Of a stretch of 64,000 bases of DNA, positions 7,775-17,544 are shown one piece after another (positions within the stretch are counted from its first letter, which is position 1; each line of letters starts with the position of its first letter). Location of the stretch: NCBI GenBank assembly GCA_002898615.1, contig BEIB01000001.1, positions 10,879 through 74,878 of the forward strand, in the 5' to 3' direction. The translations under genes were made by a program, and so were the position numbers. The notes under the pieces were generated by a model. The model searched no databases, was not told the DNA's origin, and saw only the letters and a list, made by a program, of their open reading frames with translations. The stretch comes from a bacterium HR25 (GTDB taxonomy: Bacteria; Chloroflexota; Dehalococcoidia; SM23-28-2; HRbin24).

Positions 7775-9789
7775 GGTCCTCCCCTCCCTTCCCCGGCCCA
7801 CCTGTAGACGAGGGAGAGCTCACGGTCCTTTCTCAGGTCGGTCTCGATCGGCGAGAGGTCTCCGGGCAGCGGCTGACCGTCCAGGGTGGCCCGCCCCTCC
7901 CTGGCCCCCGGGGGCGGCTCTACCCTCAGCCGCAGGGGGGTGGCCCCCGTGCCTGGCTGCCTCTGGACCAGCAGCCGATAGCTCCTGATGTCGCCTCTCT
8001 CTGCCACGGCATCGGGCACCAGGTAGCTGAAGGTGACCTCTTTCCTCGCCCCCAAGGGGAGGAGGAGGTAGAGACCCAGATGGGCCTTGCCATGCTCCTC
8101 CCAGCGGTCTTCCAGGGCCAGCGGCCCCTCATCGCTCCAGACCTGCACTGCCTGGACGCCGGGAGGCACCAGCAACCGCAGGTAGCTCCCGTACATGCGG
8201 AGGGAGCCACCAGCGAGGACGACGCTCGCCAGGCGGGAGTCCTGGGCGGCGGCCCAGGCGGGAAAATCGTTGACATAAGTCAGACGCAGGGTATGCAGAG
8301 CGTTGCCCTGGCCGTCCAGCCGCACTGTCAGATCGAGGCGGCTGCGGAGGGCCAGGTTGAGCTTGGTGCTGCGCACGCTGGCGTCGGCCACCATCAGATA
8401 GTCGCCATCCTGATGGCGCACTTCGCCGGCCAGGCCGAGACGCACCAGCGCCTCCTGGATGTGGGGGTGGTCGGAGTATGCGAGGAGCGCCTTCTCGTCC
8501 CTGAGCTGACGCAGCGCTCGCAGGAGGTCTCCCCACCGGGATGGCCCTGTCTGCATCAGGCGGCCGATGATGGCCCGCGCCAGCCAGGCCACGAAGTCGT
8601 AGCGATGGGTCTCCCAGGGACGGGGGGCCTCTGGGTGAGTGAGCAAAAGGGTGACAGGGACGACGTTGCCGGCGTCCACGGTGACGTCGTAGCGGTCCAC
8701 CCTGACGGGCCCCAGCGCCGCGAGGAGTCGCTCCAGGGTCTGGAAGTTGACGCCTAGGACGCCGTCTAGAGGACGCTCGTCGCCGCTCTGCAGGCGATAG
8801 AGCTGGACGGCGTTCCGGGCGGCGGTGGGAAAGTCCGGCCACCAGGCCACCGCCCCCAGTCCCATGGGCCAGTCCCGCAGCAGGTAGTCCTTCAGGGGGC
8901 GAGGCGGCTCCACGTAGCCGCCGGCCTGCTTCCAGGGCAGATATATGGAGTCCGAGGGAGCGAAAAAGACCTCTCGGGGCCGCCCTCCTTCCACCTCCAG
9001 CAGGCCGAAGACCAGGACGAAGCCTCCCGCCGGGAGGGCCTCTGTGCTGTCCATGCCCAAAACGAGGTAACGTTGCTGCCCCTGGTATCCCAGGAGGGCG
9101 GGCAGGTGCGGCCGGGCCGTCCGGTAGTCGGCCAGGAGAGAGCGCACCTCGGGCAGGCGCCGGTCCAGCTCGGCCAGGGCGTGGCCCAGCGGCGGGAGAA
9201 GCCCTTCTCCGGACAGCTCCTGGCGCCGGGCCTCCATGCGGGTAAGGGCCTCCTCCATCCTGGTGGCGTGGGGGTCCACTGCTGCCAGCAGGGCCGGCAG
9301 CCTCTCGGAGAGGGAGCCATCCCCCTGGAGGGCGGCGGTCTCGGCCAGGGCGGCGGCCGCCTCCCGGCCCACGGCCGCGGCGTCGGCTCCCAGGTGGGCC
9401 AGGGCGATGGCGGCCCTGGTCTGGCGGCCCCACCAGGGGACATGGCTGGCCAGGCGGAGGAGGGGGTCGCCCTCCATGGCAGCAGAGGCGCGATGGAGCC
9501 GGGCCTGGGTGGTCGCCAGCCTCGCCTCCAGGCGGACCAGTTCGTCCGGGCTGGCCGACAGCCCCCGTTCCGTCAGTGCGTCCAGAGAGAGGGCCAGCTC
9601 ACTCTGGCTGGCCCTGAGATCGTCGTAGATCCGGAGGTAGCGGTAGCCCTCCACCGGGAGGGGGGAGACCAGGGCGATGGCTACCAGGGCCAGCAGCCAG
9701 CGTCGGGGGTGCACCCTCGGCCTCTCCCGAGGGGCAGGGGCCGCGGCCCGTGCCCCTCTGCCTCTCTGCCCTGGCCCCCCTTCCCCCAT
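7771..9789 (-). CDS. DUF4012 domain protein (glycan locus)
   Basis: 672 residues: one N-terminal membrane helix (about 29-46), an alpha-helical region (about 50-210), then the DUF4012 core including GQQRYLVLGMDSTEALPAGGF, a variant of the family hallmark N.aE.RPtGGF, and later GVNFQTLERLLAALGPV. The domain occurs in exopolysaccharide loci of Chloroflexi and Actinobacteria and resembles LytR-CpsA-Psr-type proteins, but its activity is not established. It probably faces the outside and helps attach or process the glycan. Start ATG 9789 has GGGGGCGAAG upstream. Confidence 0.82.
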   Translation of the reverse strand: MGEGGPGQRGRGARAAAPAPRERPRVHPRRWLLALVAIALVSPLPVEGYRYLRIYDDLRASQSELALSLDALTERGLSASPDELVRLEARLATTQARLHRASAAMEGDPLLRLASHVPWWGRQTRAAIALAHLGADAAAVGREAAAALAETAALQGDGSLSERLPALLAAVDPHATRMEEALTRMEARRQELSGEGLLPPLGHALAELDRRLPEVRSLLADYRTARPHLPALLGYQGQQRYLVLGMDSTEALPAGGFVLVFGLLEVEGGRPREVFFAPSDSIYLPWKQAGGYVEPPRPLKDYLLRDWPMGLGAVAWWPDFPTAARNAVQLYRLQSGDERPLDGVLGVNFQTLERLLAALGPVRVDRYDVTVDAGNVVPVTLLLTHPEAPRPWETHRYDFVAWLARAIIGRLMQTGPSRWGDLLRALRQLRDEKALLAYSDHPHIQEALVRLGLAGEVRHQDGDYLMVADASVRSTKLNLALRSRLDLTVRLDGQGNALHTLRLTYVNDFPAWAAAQDSRLASVVLAGGSLRMYGSYLRLLVPPGVQAVQVWSDEGPLALEDRWEEHGKAHLGLYLLLPLGARKEVTFSYLVPDAVAERGDIRSYRLLVQRQPGTGATPLRLRVEPPPGAREGRATLDGQPLPGDLSPIETDLRKDRELSLVYRWAGEGRGGP

Positions 9790-9804
9790 CTTCGCCCCCG
9801 GGCG

Positions 9805-10536
9805 CTACTTGATGCGGGACAGGATGAAGACCGCTCCCATCGCCAGGGAGAGCAGCGCTGCCGCCCCGATGGCGTTGAGGGCGGCCACGGGCAGGGGCAG
9901 GCCGGCGGGGCCTCCCTCCTGACCGGCAGGGGATGTCGGCTGCCCGGCGCCTTCGCCGATGGCTGGCCCCGGTGGCTGCTCAGCCGGCGGTGCCTGGCCC
10001 TCGCCATTGGGGGGAGAGGGGCCTACCGCCGGGCCCTCGCTGGGGGGCTGGCCGGCCCCTTCCTCCATCTCCGGCCCCCGGGTGCCGTCCTGGCCGGTGG
10101 TGGGCAGCCGTGCCGCCCCCACCTGCGAGTCGGGATCCTGCACCTGCACCTGGGTCTGACCGGCGGCTGGTGAGGACTGGCAGCGGACAGTGATGGTGCC
10201 GGCCTTCGTCCCGGCGAAGAGGCGGAAGCGGGCCCCGCCGTCAGCGCCGGTCGTGGTCTGGCCGGGGGCCAGGCTGGCGCCGTTCTCCGTGCCCGCTGCC
10301 AGGCGACAGGTGATGGCGGCGTCGGCGACGGGCCTCGCCTGCGGGTCCAGGACCCGCACGGTGAGGTCGGTCGTGCCCCCCGTGAGCAGGTTACCCTCCT
10401 CCGGCAGGATGACGATGGTGCTGCCTGGCGGCGGGTACTGGGCTGCAGCCGGCCGCTCGAGGGCCAGCAGCCAGGCGAGGCCGAGGGCCACCACCAGGGA
10501 CAGCGCCAGGAGCCTGCCTGCAGTAGCGCGACGCAT
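9805..10536 (-). CDS. Secreted Ig-like domain protein with Pro-rich stalk and C-terminal membrane anchor
   Basis: 243 residues. Signal peptide with likely cleavage after AAA (about residue 31). A bacterial Ig-like beta domain (about 38-130) contains LTVRVLDPQARPVADAAI and GADGGARFRLFAGTKAGTITV, the pattern of Big-type domains. A Pro/Gly/Glu-rich linker (about 130-210) follows, then a hydrophobic helix and a short basic tail RIK. The tail resembles a sortase-substrate tail, but the only LPTTG lies about 75 residues before the helix. A perfect GGAGGGAGGGAG ribosome site precedes ATG 10536. Probably a cell-surface stalk protein; function unknown. Confidence 0.7.
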   Translation of the reverse strand: MRRATAGRLLALSLVVALGLAWLLALERPAAAQYPPPGSTIVILPEEGNLLTGGTTDLTVRVLDPQARPVADAAITCRLAAGTENGASLAPGQTTTGADGGARFRLFAGTKAGTITVRCQSSPAAGQTQVQVQDPDSQVGAARLPTTGQDGTRGPEMEEGAGQPPSEGPAVGPSPPNGEGQAPPAEQPPGPAIGEGAGQPTSPAGQEGGPAGLPLPVAALNAIGAAALLSLAMGAVFILSRIK

Positions 10537-10560
10537 TCCCTCTCCCTCCCTCCAGGTGGG

Positions 10561-10779
10561 CTACAGGGCCAGGGCCACCCTGATGGCCACGGTCACGGTG
10601 AAGACCAGCAGCAGCGGCGGGACAGCCAGGTCCAGCGCCCGGGCCAGCGCCCGCGCCCGGGCGCTGCTGCTGGAGGAGGCAACCTCCCTGACCACCAGAG
10701 AGGCGACGAGCCCGAGCACCGTCACCAGGCTCAGCGGAGAAAGCAGGGCTATGGCATTCCCCATGTCCATCCCCACCAC
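10561..10779 (-). CDS. Small hypothetical membrane protein
   Basis: At most 72 residues with two hydrophobic segments separated by a Ser/Ala/Arg-rich turn (SSSSSARARALARAL). It begins with GTG, or with one of two ATG codons a few residues later; the start is uncertain because the ribosome site is weak. It lies between the Ig-like protein and the flippase on the same strand, so it is probably part of the glycan locus. I recognise no family. Confidence 0.5.
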   Translation of the reverse strand: MVGMDMGNAIALLSPLSLVTVLGLVASLVVREVASSSSSARARALARALDLAVPPLLLVFTVTVAIRVALAL

Positions 10780-10915
10780 CCTGGCACCGCCATCATCCCT
10801 GTGAGACCTCCCCGGGCGCGGCCCGCCCTCCTTCTCAGACCTGACACGCCCAAGATAGGGGCCTCTCCGGGGGGTGGGTATCGCCTTATGCGTCAGGAGG
10901 TCTAGTCATTGCGGC

Positions 10916-12292
10916 CTAGGCACCCTGGCCATGCTCCGGGCGCCGGACGGGCAGGGCCGGGCGGCGCGCCTGGGCATCGGCCGGAGGGGCTAGGGGTCTG
11001 CTCTCTCCGTCCCGACGGCGCTCCAGGCGCAGGGCCGCCCCCAGCGCCAGTAGCTGGGCCACGCCGTGGGCTACGCCGGCCCCGGCCAGACCCAGCGCGG
11101 GCAACAGGAGGGCACTCAACCCCAGGACGGAGGCCGCCAGCAGGGCGGCCAGGGTGGTCAGGGCCGGGAGGCGCCGGGAGACCTTCCAGCGTCCCAGGTG
11201 GACGTTGACTACAGCGGCGGGGAGGGCAGAGAGCCCCATGGCCCGGAGGAGAGGCGCGCCGTGAGCGGCGTAGTCGGTGCCGAAGGGGAGGAGCACCGCC
11301 TCACCCAGGATGACGAAGAGGAGAGCGCCCAGCGACGCTACTGCCAGGCCTGCCAGGAGGGCGCGGCGAGAGAGGGCGCCCAGGGCGGCGGGATCGTGGG
11401 AGCCCTCGGCGAAGAGGGAAAGCCCCAGATGGAAGGAGGCCGAGGTCAGAAGATAGCCCAGGAACCAGGGGACGTAGAAGTAGCCCGCCTCTGTCGCCCC
11501 CAGGAGTCCCACCACCAGCAAGGGCAGGGCCAGGGCGGGGGCCATCAGGAGGCCGTCCGCCACCCAGACGCCCACGGAGAAAGGGAGCATTCGGCGCAGG
11601 GTGGCCAGCTCCAGCGTCCAGCCGGGACGGTAGCCGGGCAGGCCCCTCGCCAGCATGACCAGGCCGGCCCCGGCGCCGGCGAGGGTGGCCAGCCCGCTGG
11701 CAGCTATGGCGCCGAAGCCGGTGAAGTGGGCCAGCATAAGGGCCAGGGCTATACGGCCCACCTGCACCAGGGCGGCCTGGGCGACGATGAGCTGGGCCTG
11801 ACGAAGGGCCAGGAAGGCCAGTCGCTGCACTGTCGTCAGGGCGGTGGCGATGGCGAAGGCCAGAAAGGCCACGAGATAGAGAGGATCGCCCCGCAGAAAG
11901 GCCAGCCGCGGCGTCCACAGCGGGGCGCCCAAGGCGAAGGAGAGGGCCAGCGCCAGGGCGACCAGGGAGCTGGCCGTCAGGGCCACGTTCACGAGGCGGG
12001 CGCGTCGGGTGGAGAGGGGGAGGAAGCGGACGAGACCCTGGCCCAGCCCCAGGTGGGCCAGTACACCCATGAGGGAGAGGGCGGAGAGGGCAGCGGAGGC
12101 GATGCCCACCTCCTCGGCGCTGTAGAGCTGGGCCGCCAGCAGCCAGAAGCCGAGGCCCAGCAGCGAGCTGGCGGCGGCGTCCACCCAGAGAAGGAAGGCG
12201 TTGATGTAGAGGGGCGCGCCCAGCACATGGAGCGCCCTTCTGACCAGCCAGACCAGGGTGGGCGCTCCGCCGGTCGTCCTCCCAGGTGACAT
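10916..12292 (-). CDS. Polysaccharide flippase (Wzx/MATE-like)
   Basis: 458 residues with about 12-14 hydrophobic segments throughout. The N-terminal region LLGLGFWLLAAQLYSAEEVGIASAALS matches polysaccharide biosynthesis flippases, which turn lipid-linked repeat units across the membrane. ATG 12292 has GGAGAGG six bases upstream; an earlier in-frame ATG (12316) has none. With the GT and DUF4012 genes it gives the locus its export step. About 140 bases separate its stop from the small membrane gene, with no clear element between them. Confidence 0.83.
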   Translation of the reverse strand: MSPGRTTGGAPTLVWLVRRALHVLGAPLYINAFLLWVDAAASSLLGLGFWLLAAQLYSAEEVGIASAALSALSLMGVLAHLGLGQGLVRFLPLSTRRARLVNVALTASSLVALALALSFALGAPLWTPRLAFLRGDPLYLVAFLAFAIATALTTVQRLAFLALRQAQLIVAQAALVQVGRIALALMLAHFTGFGAIAASGLATLAGAGAGLVMLARGLPGYRPGWTLELATLRRMLPFSVGVWVADGLLMAPALALPLLVVGLLGATEAGYFYVPWFLGYLLTSASFHLGLSLFAEGSHDPAALGALSRRALLAGLAVASLGALLFVILGEAVLLPFGTDYAAHGAPLLRAMGLSALPAAVVNVHLGRWKVSRRLPALTTLAALLAASVLGLSALLLPALGLAGAGVAHGVAQLLALGAALRLERRRDGESRPLAPPADAQARRPALPVRRPEHGQGA

Positions 12293-12370
12293 CGAGGCCT
12301 CTCCCCGGCTGGACATTAGCGAGTTGCCAGGCACGGGGCATCGGCGGGAGCGTGGCCGGAGGATGACGGA

Positions 12371-12394
12371 ACGGCCGGGGACCACCCCGGCCGT
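12371..12394 (-). terminator. Terminator hairpin after the DUF1616 gene
   Basis: Perfect 10-bp inverted repeat ACGGCCGGGG / CCCCGGCCGT around ACCA, 17 bases beyond the DUF1616 stop and before the flippase start. It may separate the DUF1616 gene from the rest of the locus or only attenuate read-through, since both genes are on the minus strand. Confidence 0.5.
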
Positions 12395-12411
12395 AGCGGG
12401 GAAGGGGTGCT

Positions 12412-13287
12412 CTACCGTCCGGCTACTGGGGCGGTGGCCGTACTTACGTCCAGGGTGAGCTGGAGGCGGCGGTAGGGGGCATCCCCATCAGTCCCCTCAC
12501 GGTGGAGGAGAAGCTCCACCCTCTGGACGCCAGGGCGCTCCAGGGTGAGGATCAGGGTGCCCTGCCAGCGGGTCCCGTCCGCGAGCTCAGGTGTGCGCAG
12601 GGAGGCCAGCGTCTCGCCCCCCAGCCGGGCCTCGATACGGTAGACTATGCTCTTCCCCTCGTAATTGCCCACGCCCACGAGGAGCTCCAGGGGTTCGCCG
12701 GCCCTCGCTTCGCTGGGGTAGTAGGCGGCCTCGCCGGTGGGGCCCAGCATGTAGAACTCGGTGAAGCGAGCGCCTGTCGTCTGCTGGCGGGCGGTCACGT
12801 AGGCGCCGGCGGCCATGGCGACCACGGCCAGCAGGAGGGCGGCCGTCAGCCCCCAGCGGGCGAGAGAGCTGCCCGGGGCCAGGGAGGCGAGCGAGGGCAT
12901 GGCGAAGGCCTCCCCCTCGTCCAGGGCGAGCCGGCGGAGGAGGCTCACGCCAGTCCCCAGGAGGACGAGAGCGACGGCCGCTGCCACCAGTGGGCTCGTC
13001 CGCACTCCCCACGGGGAGTAATTGAGGGCCAGGGCCAGCAGGGGGACGGTGGCCAGGCTGAGGCCAGCGGCCAGAGCCAGCCTCTCCAGTGGCCCCAGGT
13101 CTCGCCGTCGGGGGAAGAGGGCTGCCGTCAGGGCGTACCCGGGCACCAGGAGGACGAAGAGCAGGGCGAGGCTGGCCCGGGCCGGGTGGCCATCGGGTAG
13201 CAGCAACGCCACCGGCGCCAGGGCCACCGCTGCCGCCGCCGTCAGCACCAGGTCCAGGTTCCTGGCCAGCGCTCCTCCCCTCCTCAC
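12412..13287 (-). CDS. DUF1616 domain membrane protein
   Basis: 291 residues. Four hydrophobic segments in the first 125 residues, a fifth near residue 140-160, then an extracellular beta domain containing FTEFYMLGPTGEAAYYP and a GV.NYEGKS..YRI pattern; this matches DUF1616 proteins, which occur beside surface-polysaccharide genes in archaea and Chloroflexi. Role unknown. The start is GTG 13287 in a purine-rich stretch (GAGAGGTGAGGAGGGG); a slightly later start cannot be excluded. First gene of the minus-strand glycan locus, divergent from the TSP3 protein gene. Confidence 0.8.
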   Translation of the reverse strand: MRRGGALARNLDLVLTAAAAVALAPVALLLPDGHPARASLALLFVLLVPGYALTAALFPRRRDLGPLERLALAAGLSLATVPLLALALNYSPWGVRTSPLVAAAVALVLLGTGVSLLRRLALDEGEAFAMPSLASLAPGSSLARWGLTAALLLAVVAMAAGAYVTARQQTTGARFTEFYMLGPTGEAAYYPSEARAGEPLELLVGVGNYEGKSIVYRIEARLGGETLASLRTPELADGTRWQGTLILTLERPGVQRVELLLHREGTDGDAPYRRLQLTLDVSTATAPVAGR

Positions 13288-13518
13288 CTCTCGGCTCTCC
13301 TCGCCAGGGGGCTGGACGTCTGGCCAGGCGACCCCTGGAGGTCTCGTACTATCTTATCACCTGCTGGCGCCGGCACGACCGACGACGCCCTAGGCCAACG
13401 CAGCAGCGCTCATCAGCGGTAGCACCGGCCGCTTGTGACGCTCCGGCCGATGGCGCGCCGTCCTCTCCCTCCTAGACTCGTCCCTATAGCTGGTCGTCCT
13501 CGTGCAAGGAGGTCAGAA

Positions 13519-16500
13519 ATGTTGTCCGGGCCAGCCCGCCGCCCTTGGGGCCTGCTCCTGGCCGGTGTGCTCCTGGCCGTCCTCACGGCCTTGGCCTTCG
13601 GGAGCGATAGCCCCGCTCTGCCCGGCCTGGGAGGGCCGCGCCTGGCCCAGGCCATCCCGCCCCACTCCCCGGCGCTGGACACCGACGACGATGACGACGA
13701 TATCCTCGTCAAGGACCGGGACAGGGACGGCGTCCCGGACTCCACCGACAACTGCCCCCGCACGGCCAACGCCAGTCAGGAGGACACGGACGGTGACGGT
13801 CGGGGCGATGCCTGCGACCCTGACCTGGACAATGACGGCGTCCCCAACACGGCCGATAAGCGCCCCGTGCCCGCCGGGCCGGGCGTGCGGGCCCTGGATG
13901 CCACCACCACGGACAGCGATGGCGACGGCGTTCCCGACGCCTCCGATAACTGCCCTTTCGTCCCTAACGCCAGCCAGGAGGACACCGACCGGGACGGCAT
14001 CGGCGATGCCTGCGACACCGATGGCGACAACGACGGCGTCCCCGACAGCAGCGACAACTGCCCCCAGGACCCCAACCCCGACCAGGTCGACAGCGACGGC
14101 GATGGCGAGGGTGACGCCTGTGACCCAGTGGCCGAGGTCTTCTACGTCAGGAGTACCGACGGCGGTCAGACCTTCGGCAACTACTACAACATCAGCAACG
14201 ACGGCCTCCACTCCGGCATCGCCCATGTGGCCGCCAGCGGCGGCGTAGTGCACATCGTCTGGGACAGGGGAGATGAGCCGCGCGAGGTAGTCTACCGGCG
14301 CAGCCTGGACGGCGGCGTCTCCTTCGCCCCCATCTTCAACGCGAGCAGCAACAACGGCGACTCCAGCGAGTCCGACCTGACTGTGGGCGGGAGCGTCCTG
14401 CACGTGGTCTGGGAGGAGGACGTGCTGGACGCCAACGGCAACCCCGACCCCTGCTGCCCGGGAGACGAGGCCTACTACCGCCGCAGCGGCGATGCTGGCC
14501 AGACCTTCAGCGCCAGCCGTAACCTGAGCCAGACGCCCAACGCCCATTCCCGCGACCCGGATGTGGCCACCAGCGGCAACCTGGTGGGCGTCGTCCACGA
14601 GGACCCTACCCCGGGCAACGATGACATCTTCTTCGAGCGCAGCACCGACGGCGGCCTCACCTGGTCCACCTTCGTCAACCTGAGCCAGGACGCCGGGCAG
14701 TCCGCCGAGCCGGCCATAGACATCTCTGGCAATACCGTTCACGTGGTGTGGGAGCACCGCGCCTCCGGGCGCATCGCCTACGTCCGCAGTACCGATGGCG
14801 GTGTCACCTGGAGCGCTCCCCTCCTCCTGCCCGCCGGCGCCGACAGAGCGGCGATAGTGGCGGCCTCCGGCAGTACCGTCCACGTGGTGGCCTGCGGCGG
14901 CGGCGAGGTGCGCTACTACCGCAGCACAGACGGCGGCGCCACCTGGGGCGCTCCCGTCAACCTCTCCAACAACCCCGGCGCCTGCAGCAAGCCCATGGTG
15001 GACGTGTTAGGGGACCAGGTCTACGTGGTGTGGGAGGACACCACCACCGGCGCCAGCGACGTCTACCTCCGCCGCAGCAGCGACGGCGGCATCACCTTCG
15101 CGCCCACTCAGAACCTGAGCAACAACGCCGGTGAGTCCTCTGAGCCCTCGGTGGCGGTGGACCCCTCCACCGGGCACGTCTACGTGGTCTGGTACGACTT
15201 CACCAGGCCCACGCCACCAGCGGCGCCCGCCGACGCCGACAGCGATGGCGTGGCCGACCCCTCCGACAACTGCCCTGGCGTGGCCAACCCGGACCAGGCC
15301 GACGCGGATGGCGACGGTCAGGGCGATGCCTGCGACCCGGACGATGACAACGATGGCGTTCCCGACGCCTCCGACAATTGTCCCTTCGCCGCCAATGCTG
15401 CACAGACCGACACCGATGGCGATGGCCAGGGTGACGCCTGCGATAGCGACGATGACGGCGACGGCGTGGCCGATCCCTTCGACAACTGCCCCCTTGTCCC
15501 CAACGCCGGTCAGGAGAACACGGACGGCGATGGCCAGGGCGACGCCTGCGATGACGACGATGATAACGATGGCATTCCCGACGCCTCCGATCCCTGCCCC
15601 CTGCAGTCGGACTGCGACAGCGACGGCGTCCCCGACAGCTCCGACAACTGTCGTCTGGCCTTCAACCCGGCACAGCAGGACTCCGACGGTGACGGCACCG
15701 GCGACGCCTGTGACACCGACGGCAACCCTATGCTCGCCTTCGTGGCCGCCGGTCCGGGCGGCGCCACTCTCTACGAGTTCGGCCGCGGCACCACGGGCGA
15801 GATATGGTACCGGGCCTGGGACGGCACCGCCTGGAGCGCCTGGACGGGCCTGAGTGCGGTGGCCAACAGCCCCCCGACGGTGGCGACCTCTGGCGCTGAC
15901 CTCTACGTATTCGCTCGGGGGAGCGACGACGGCCTCTGGTACCGTCGGCTGAGCGGCGGCACCTGGGATGCCTGGACGCCCCTCGGGGGGACGATGCGGG
16001 GCGTGCCGGCCGCCGTAGCCACCGCTGGCGGTCATATCTACGTCTTCGTGCGGGGCGCCAGCGGCGATATCTGGTACCGTCACTGGGACGGCACCGCCTG
16101 GCAGCCCTGGGCCTCCCTGGGCGGCCTGGCAACGGAATCGCCAGGCGCCTTGGCACTGGACAGCGAGGTCTTCCTCTTCGTCCGGGGGAGCGACGACGGC
16201 CTCTGGTACCGTCGGCTGAGTGGCGCCACCTGGGGCGACTGGGCCTCCCTGGGCGGGCCGGTCAGCAGCGGCCCCCGGCCGGTGGCTCTGGGCAGCGTCG
16301 AGGCCGATGTCTTCGCCCGGGGCACCGACAATGCCGTCTGGTACCGCCACTGGGACGGCACGACCTGGGGCGCCTGGCAGACCCTGGGCGGCAGCCTGCA
16401 CAGCCCGCCCCAGCCGCTGGCCGTTGGCGGGAGCCTCTTCTTGATGGCCCTGGGCACCGGCGATGACCTCTGGTACCGGCAGCTCAGCGGCGGCACGTGG

Positions 16501-16680
16501 GCGGACTGGCAGCCCCTGGAGGGACGGCTGACGGCCGCCCCCGCCCTAGTGGCCTTCCAGAGCGGCGCCTTCGTCTTCGGCCGGGGCAGCGAGGGCGACG
16601 TCTGGTACCGCCACTGGGATGGCACGACCTGGGGCGCCTGGCAGCCCCTGGGTGGCCTGGTGACTGCAGGCGTCCCGTGA
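13519..16680 (+). CDS. Large secreted protein: two TSP3 calcium blocks, Asp-box propeller and seven-bladed DUF346 propeller
   Basis: 1053 residues. Start ATG 13519 has a perfect AAGGAGGT upstream; the frame is open for 28 codons before it. Hydrophobic signal or anchor about residues 10-30, then an Asp run (DTDDDDDD). First thrombospondin-type-3 block about 60-205 (repeated D.DGDG.PD..DNCP....Q.D.D.DG.GDACD, calcium-binding). About 210-570 has seven S.DGG.T(F/W) Asp-box units typical of sialidase-like propellers. Second TSP3 block about 575-735. About 740-1053 has seven WYR blades alternating between [12 protein letters not shown] and [12 protein letters not shown]. No sialidase active-site arginine triad is obvious, so binding or adhesion is more likely than hydrolysis. 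It stands alone, with a terminator after it. Confidence 0.85.
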   Translation: MLSGPARRPWGLLLAGVLLAVLTALAFGSDSPALPGLGGPRLAQAIPPHSPALDTDDDDDDILVKDRDRDGVPDSTDNCPRTANASQEDTDGDGRGDACDPDLDNDGVPNTADKRPVPAGPGVRALDATTTDSDGDGVPDASDNCPFVPNASQEDTDRDGIGDACDTDGDNDGVPDSSDNCPQDPNPDQVDSDGDGEGDACDPVAEVFYVRSTDGGQTFGNYYNISNDGLHSGIAHVAASGGVVHIVWDRGDEPREVVYRRSLDGGVSFAPIFNASSNNGDSSESDLTVGGSVLHVVWEEDVLDANGNPDPCCPGDEAYYRRSGDAGQTFSASRNLSQTPNAHSRDPDVATSGNLVGVVHEDPTPGNDDIFFERSTDGGLTWSTFVNLSQDAGQSAEPAIDISGNTVHVVWEHRASGRIAYVRSTDGGVTWSAPLLLPAGADRAAIVAASGSTVHVVACGGGEVRYYRSTDGGATWGAPVNLSNNPGACSKPMVDVLGDQVYVVWEDTTTGASDVYLRRSSDGGITFAPTQNLSNNAGESSEPSVAVDPSTGHVYVVWYDFTRPTPPAAPADADSDGVADPSDNCPGVANPDQADADGDGQGDACDPDDDNDGVPDASDNCPFAANAAQTDTDGDGQGDACDSDDDGDGVADPFDNCPLVPNAGQENTDGDGQGDACDDDDDNDGIPDASDPCPLQSDCDSDGVPDSSDNCRLAFNPAQQDSDGDGTGDACDTDGNPMLAFVAAGPGGATLYEFGRGTTGEIWYRAWDGTAWSAWTGLSAVANSPPTVATSGADLYVFARGSDDGLWYRRLSGGTWDAWTPLGGTMRGVPAAVATAGGHIYVFVRGASGDIWYRHWDGTAWQPWASLGGLATESPGALALDSEVFLFVRGSDDGLWYRRLSGATWGDWASLGGPVSSGPRPVALGSVEADVFARGTDNAVWYRHWDGTTWGAWQTLGGSLHSPPQPLAVGGSLFLMALGTGDDLWYRQLSGGTWADWQPLEGRLTAAPALVAFQSGAFVFGRGSEGDVWYRHWDGTTWGAWQPLGGLVTAGVP

Positions 16681-16685
16681 AGACG

Positions 16686-16714
16686 CTGGGGGCCGGGTCT
16701 TCCCCGGCCCCCAG
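16686..16714. terminator. Bidirectional terminator between convergent genes
   Basis: Perfect 12-bp inverted repeat CTGGGGGCCGGG / CCCGGCCCCCAG with loop TCTTC, five bases after the stop of the TSP3/propeller gene and before the convergent gene at 16733. No T-tract on either side. Confidence 0.6.
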
Positions 16715-16732
16715 CACACAGCCGGCCTCGCC

Positions 16733-17254
16733 TCAGCGGCGGGGGCCTATGCAGGAGGGAGCGCTGGAGTGGCCCTCTATCTCCATCTCCGTGGCCTCGA
16801 TGTGGCGGCCCTGAGCGTAGCCGGACAGCTCCACTATGTCGCCCGCTCCGACGGCGAACCGCACCTGGTAGACCGCTCCCCCGGCTGTGAGGACGAGGAT
16901 GACCGGGCCTCTCACCTGGACGATCTGGCCCTGGAGGCGGACCTGTCCGTTCCTGAAGCGGAGGTGGAACTCCACGTCGTCTACCTCCATCTCCTGGGCC
17001 AGGATGGTGCCGTCGCTGGCCAGGACGCCCCGGACGTCTATGCCGTCCCCTCGGCGGCCGGCGAACTGCACGGGGTAGACCTGCCCCTCGGCGGAGCAGG
17101 CGAGGAGCGATGCCCCCCGCCCCACGCCCGCTACCTGGAGGGAGAGCTCTTCCACCGGCGTCCCCTCCTGCCCGGCGGCGGCGTCCCCTCCGGCCACGGC
17201 TGTCCCCAGGACGAGGGTCAGCACAGCGCCCGTGACCAGTGCTGCGATGCGCAT
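16733..17254 (-). CDS. Secreted DUF5666-like protein
   Basis: 173 residues. Clear signal peptide (residues 1-22, LVTGAVLTLVLGTAVAGG). The mature part holds two beta modules, about 40-95 and 100-155, with repeated G.I.V.G.....G..L....EV...EFH patterns. It resembles the C-terminal modules of the metallophosphoesterase at 236-1735. One Cys lies in each region (LLACSAEG, SSAPSCIG). Start ATG 17254 has GGAAGGAGGTAGGGAGT upstream. Function unknown; likely an OB-like secreted domain. Confidence 0.65.
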   Translation of the reverse strand: MRIAALVTGAVLTLVLGTAVAGGDAAAGQEGTPVEELSLQVAGVGRGASLLACSAEGQVYPVQFAGRRGDGIDVRGVLASDGTILAQEMEVDDVEFHLRFRNGQVRLQGQIVQVRGPVILVLTAGGAVYQVRFAVGAGDIVELSGYAQGRHIEATEMEIEGHSSAPSCIGPRR

Positions 17255-17544
17255 ACTCCCTACCTCCTTCCCTGCCCTACTTACGGGACCAGGCTAGGGG
17301 CGCCTCCGGGTGGCGGCATCGGCGGGACTGTCCCGCAGAGGGAGCACTCCGTCCGGCAGGCCGCGAGGAATAGCCTAGGCGGTAGCGTCACAGGCCGGGG
17401 CGAGGCTGGAGCGTACAGGGGTCGGCTGCCGTACCCGCCGGCCCGGACCGGACGGGTATGTCATCCCTTTCGCCAGACCAGACGATGCCGGGCAGCGCCC
17501 TGCGCTCCCATTCTGATGGGGACGTAGACAGGCGGTGACCTCCC

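Noticed and set aside
13513..16401. Long antisense open frames (up to about 460 codons) across the TSP3/propeller gene
   Set aside because: They mirror the repeated GAC/GGC codons of the sense gene and give low-complexity Val/Gly/Ala protein without domains.
15900..16650. Direct repeats that look like a spaced repeat array
   Set aside because: The repeat follows the reading frame with a 48-residue protein period (propeller blades), not the constant repeats and unique spacers of CRISPR.
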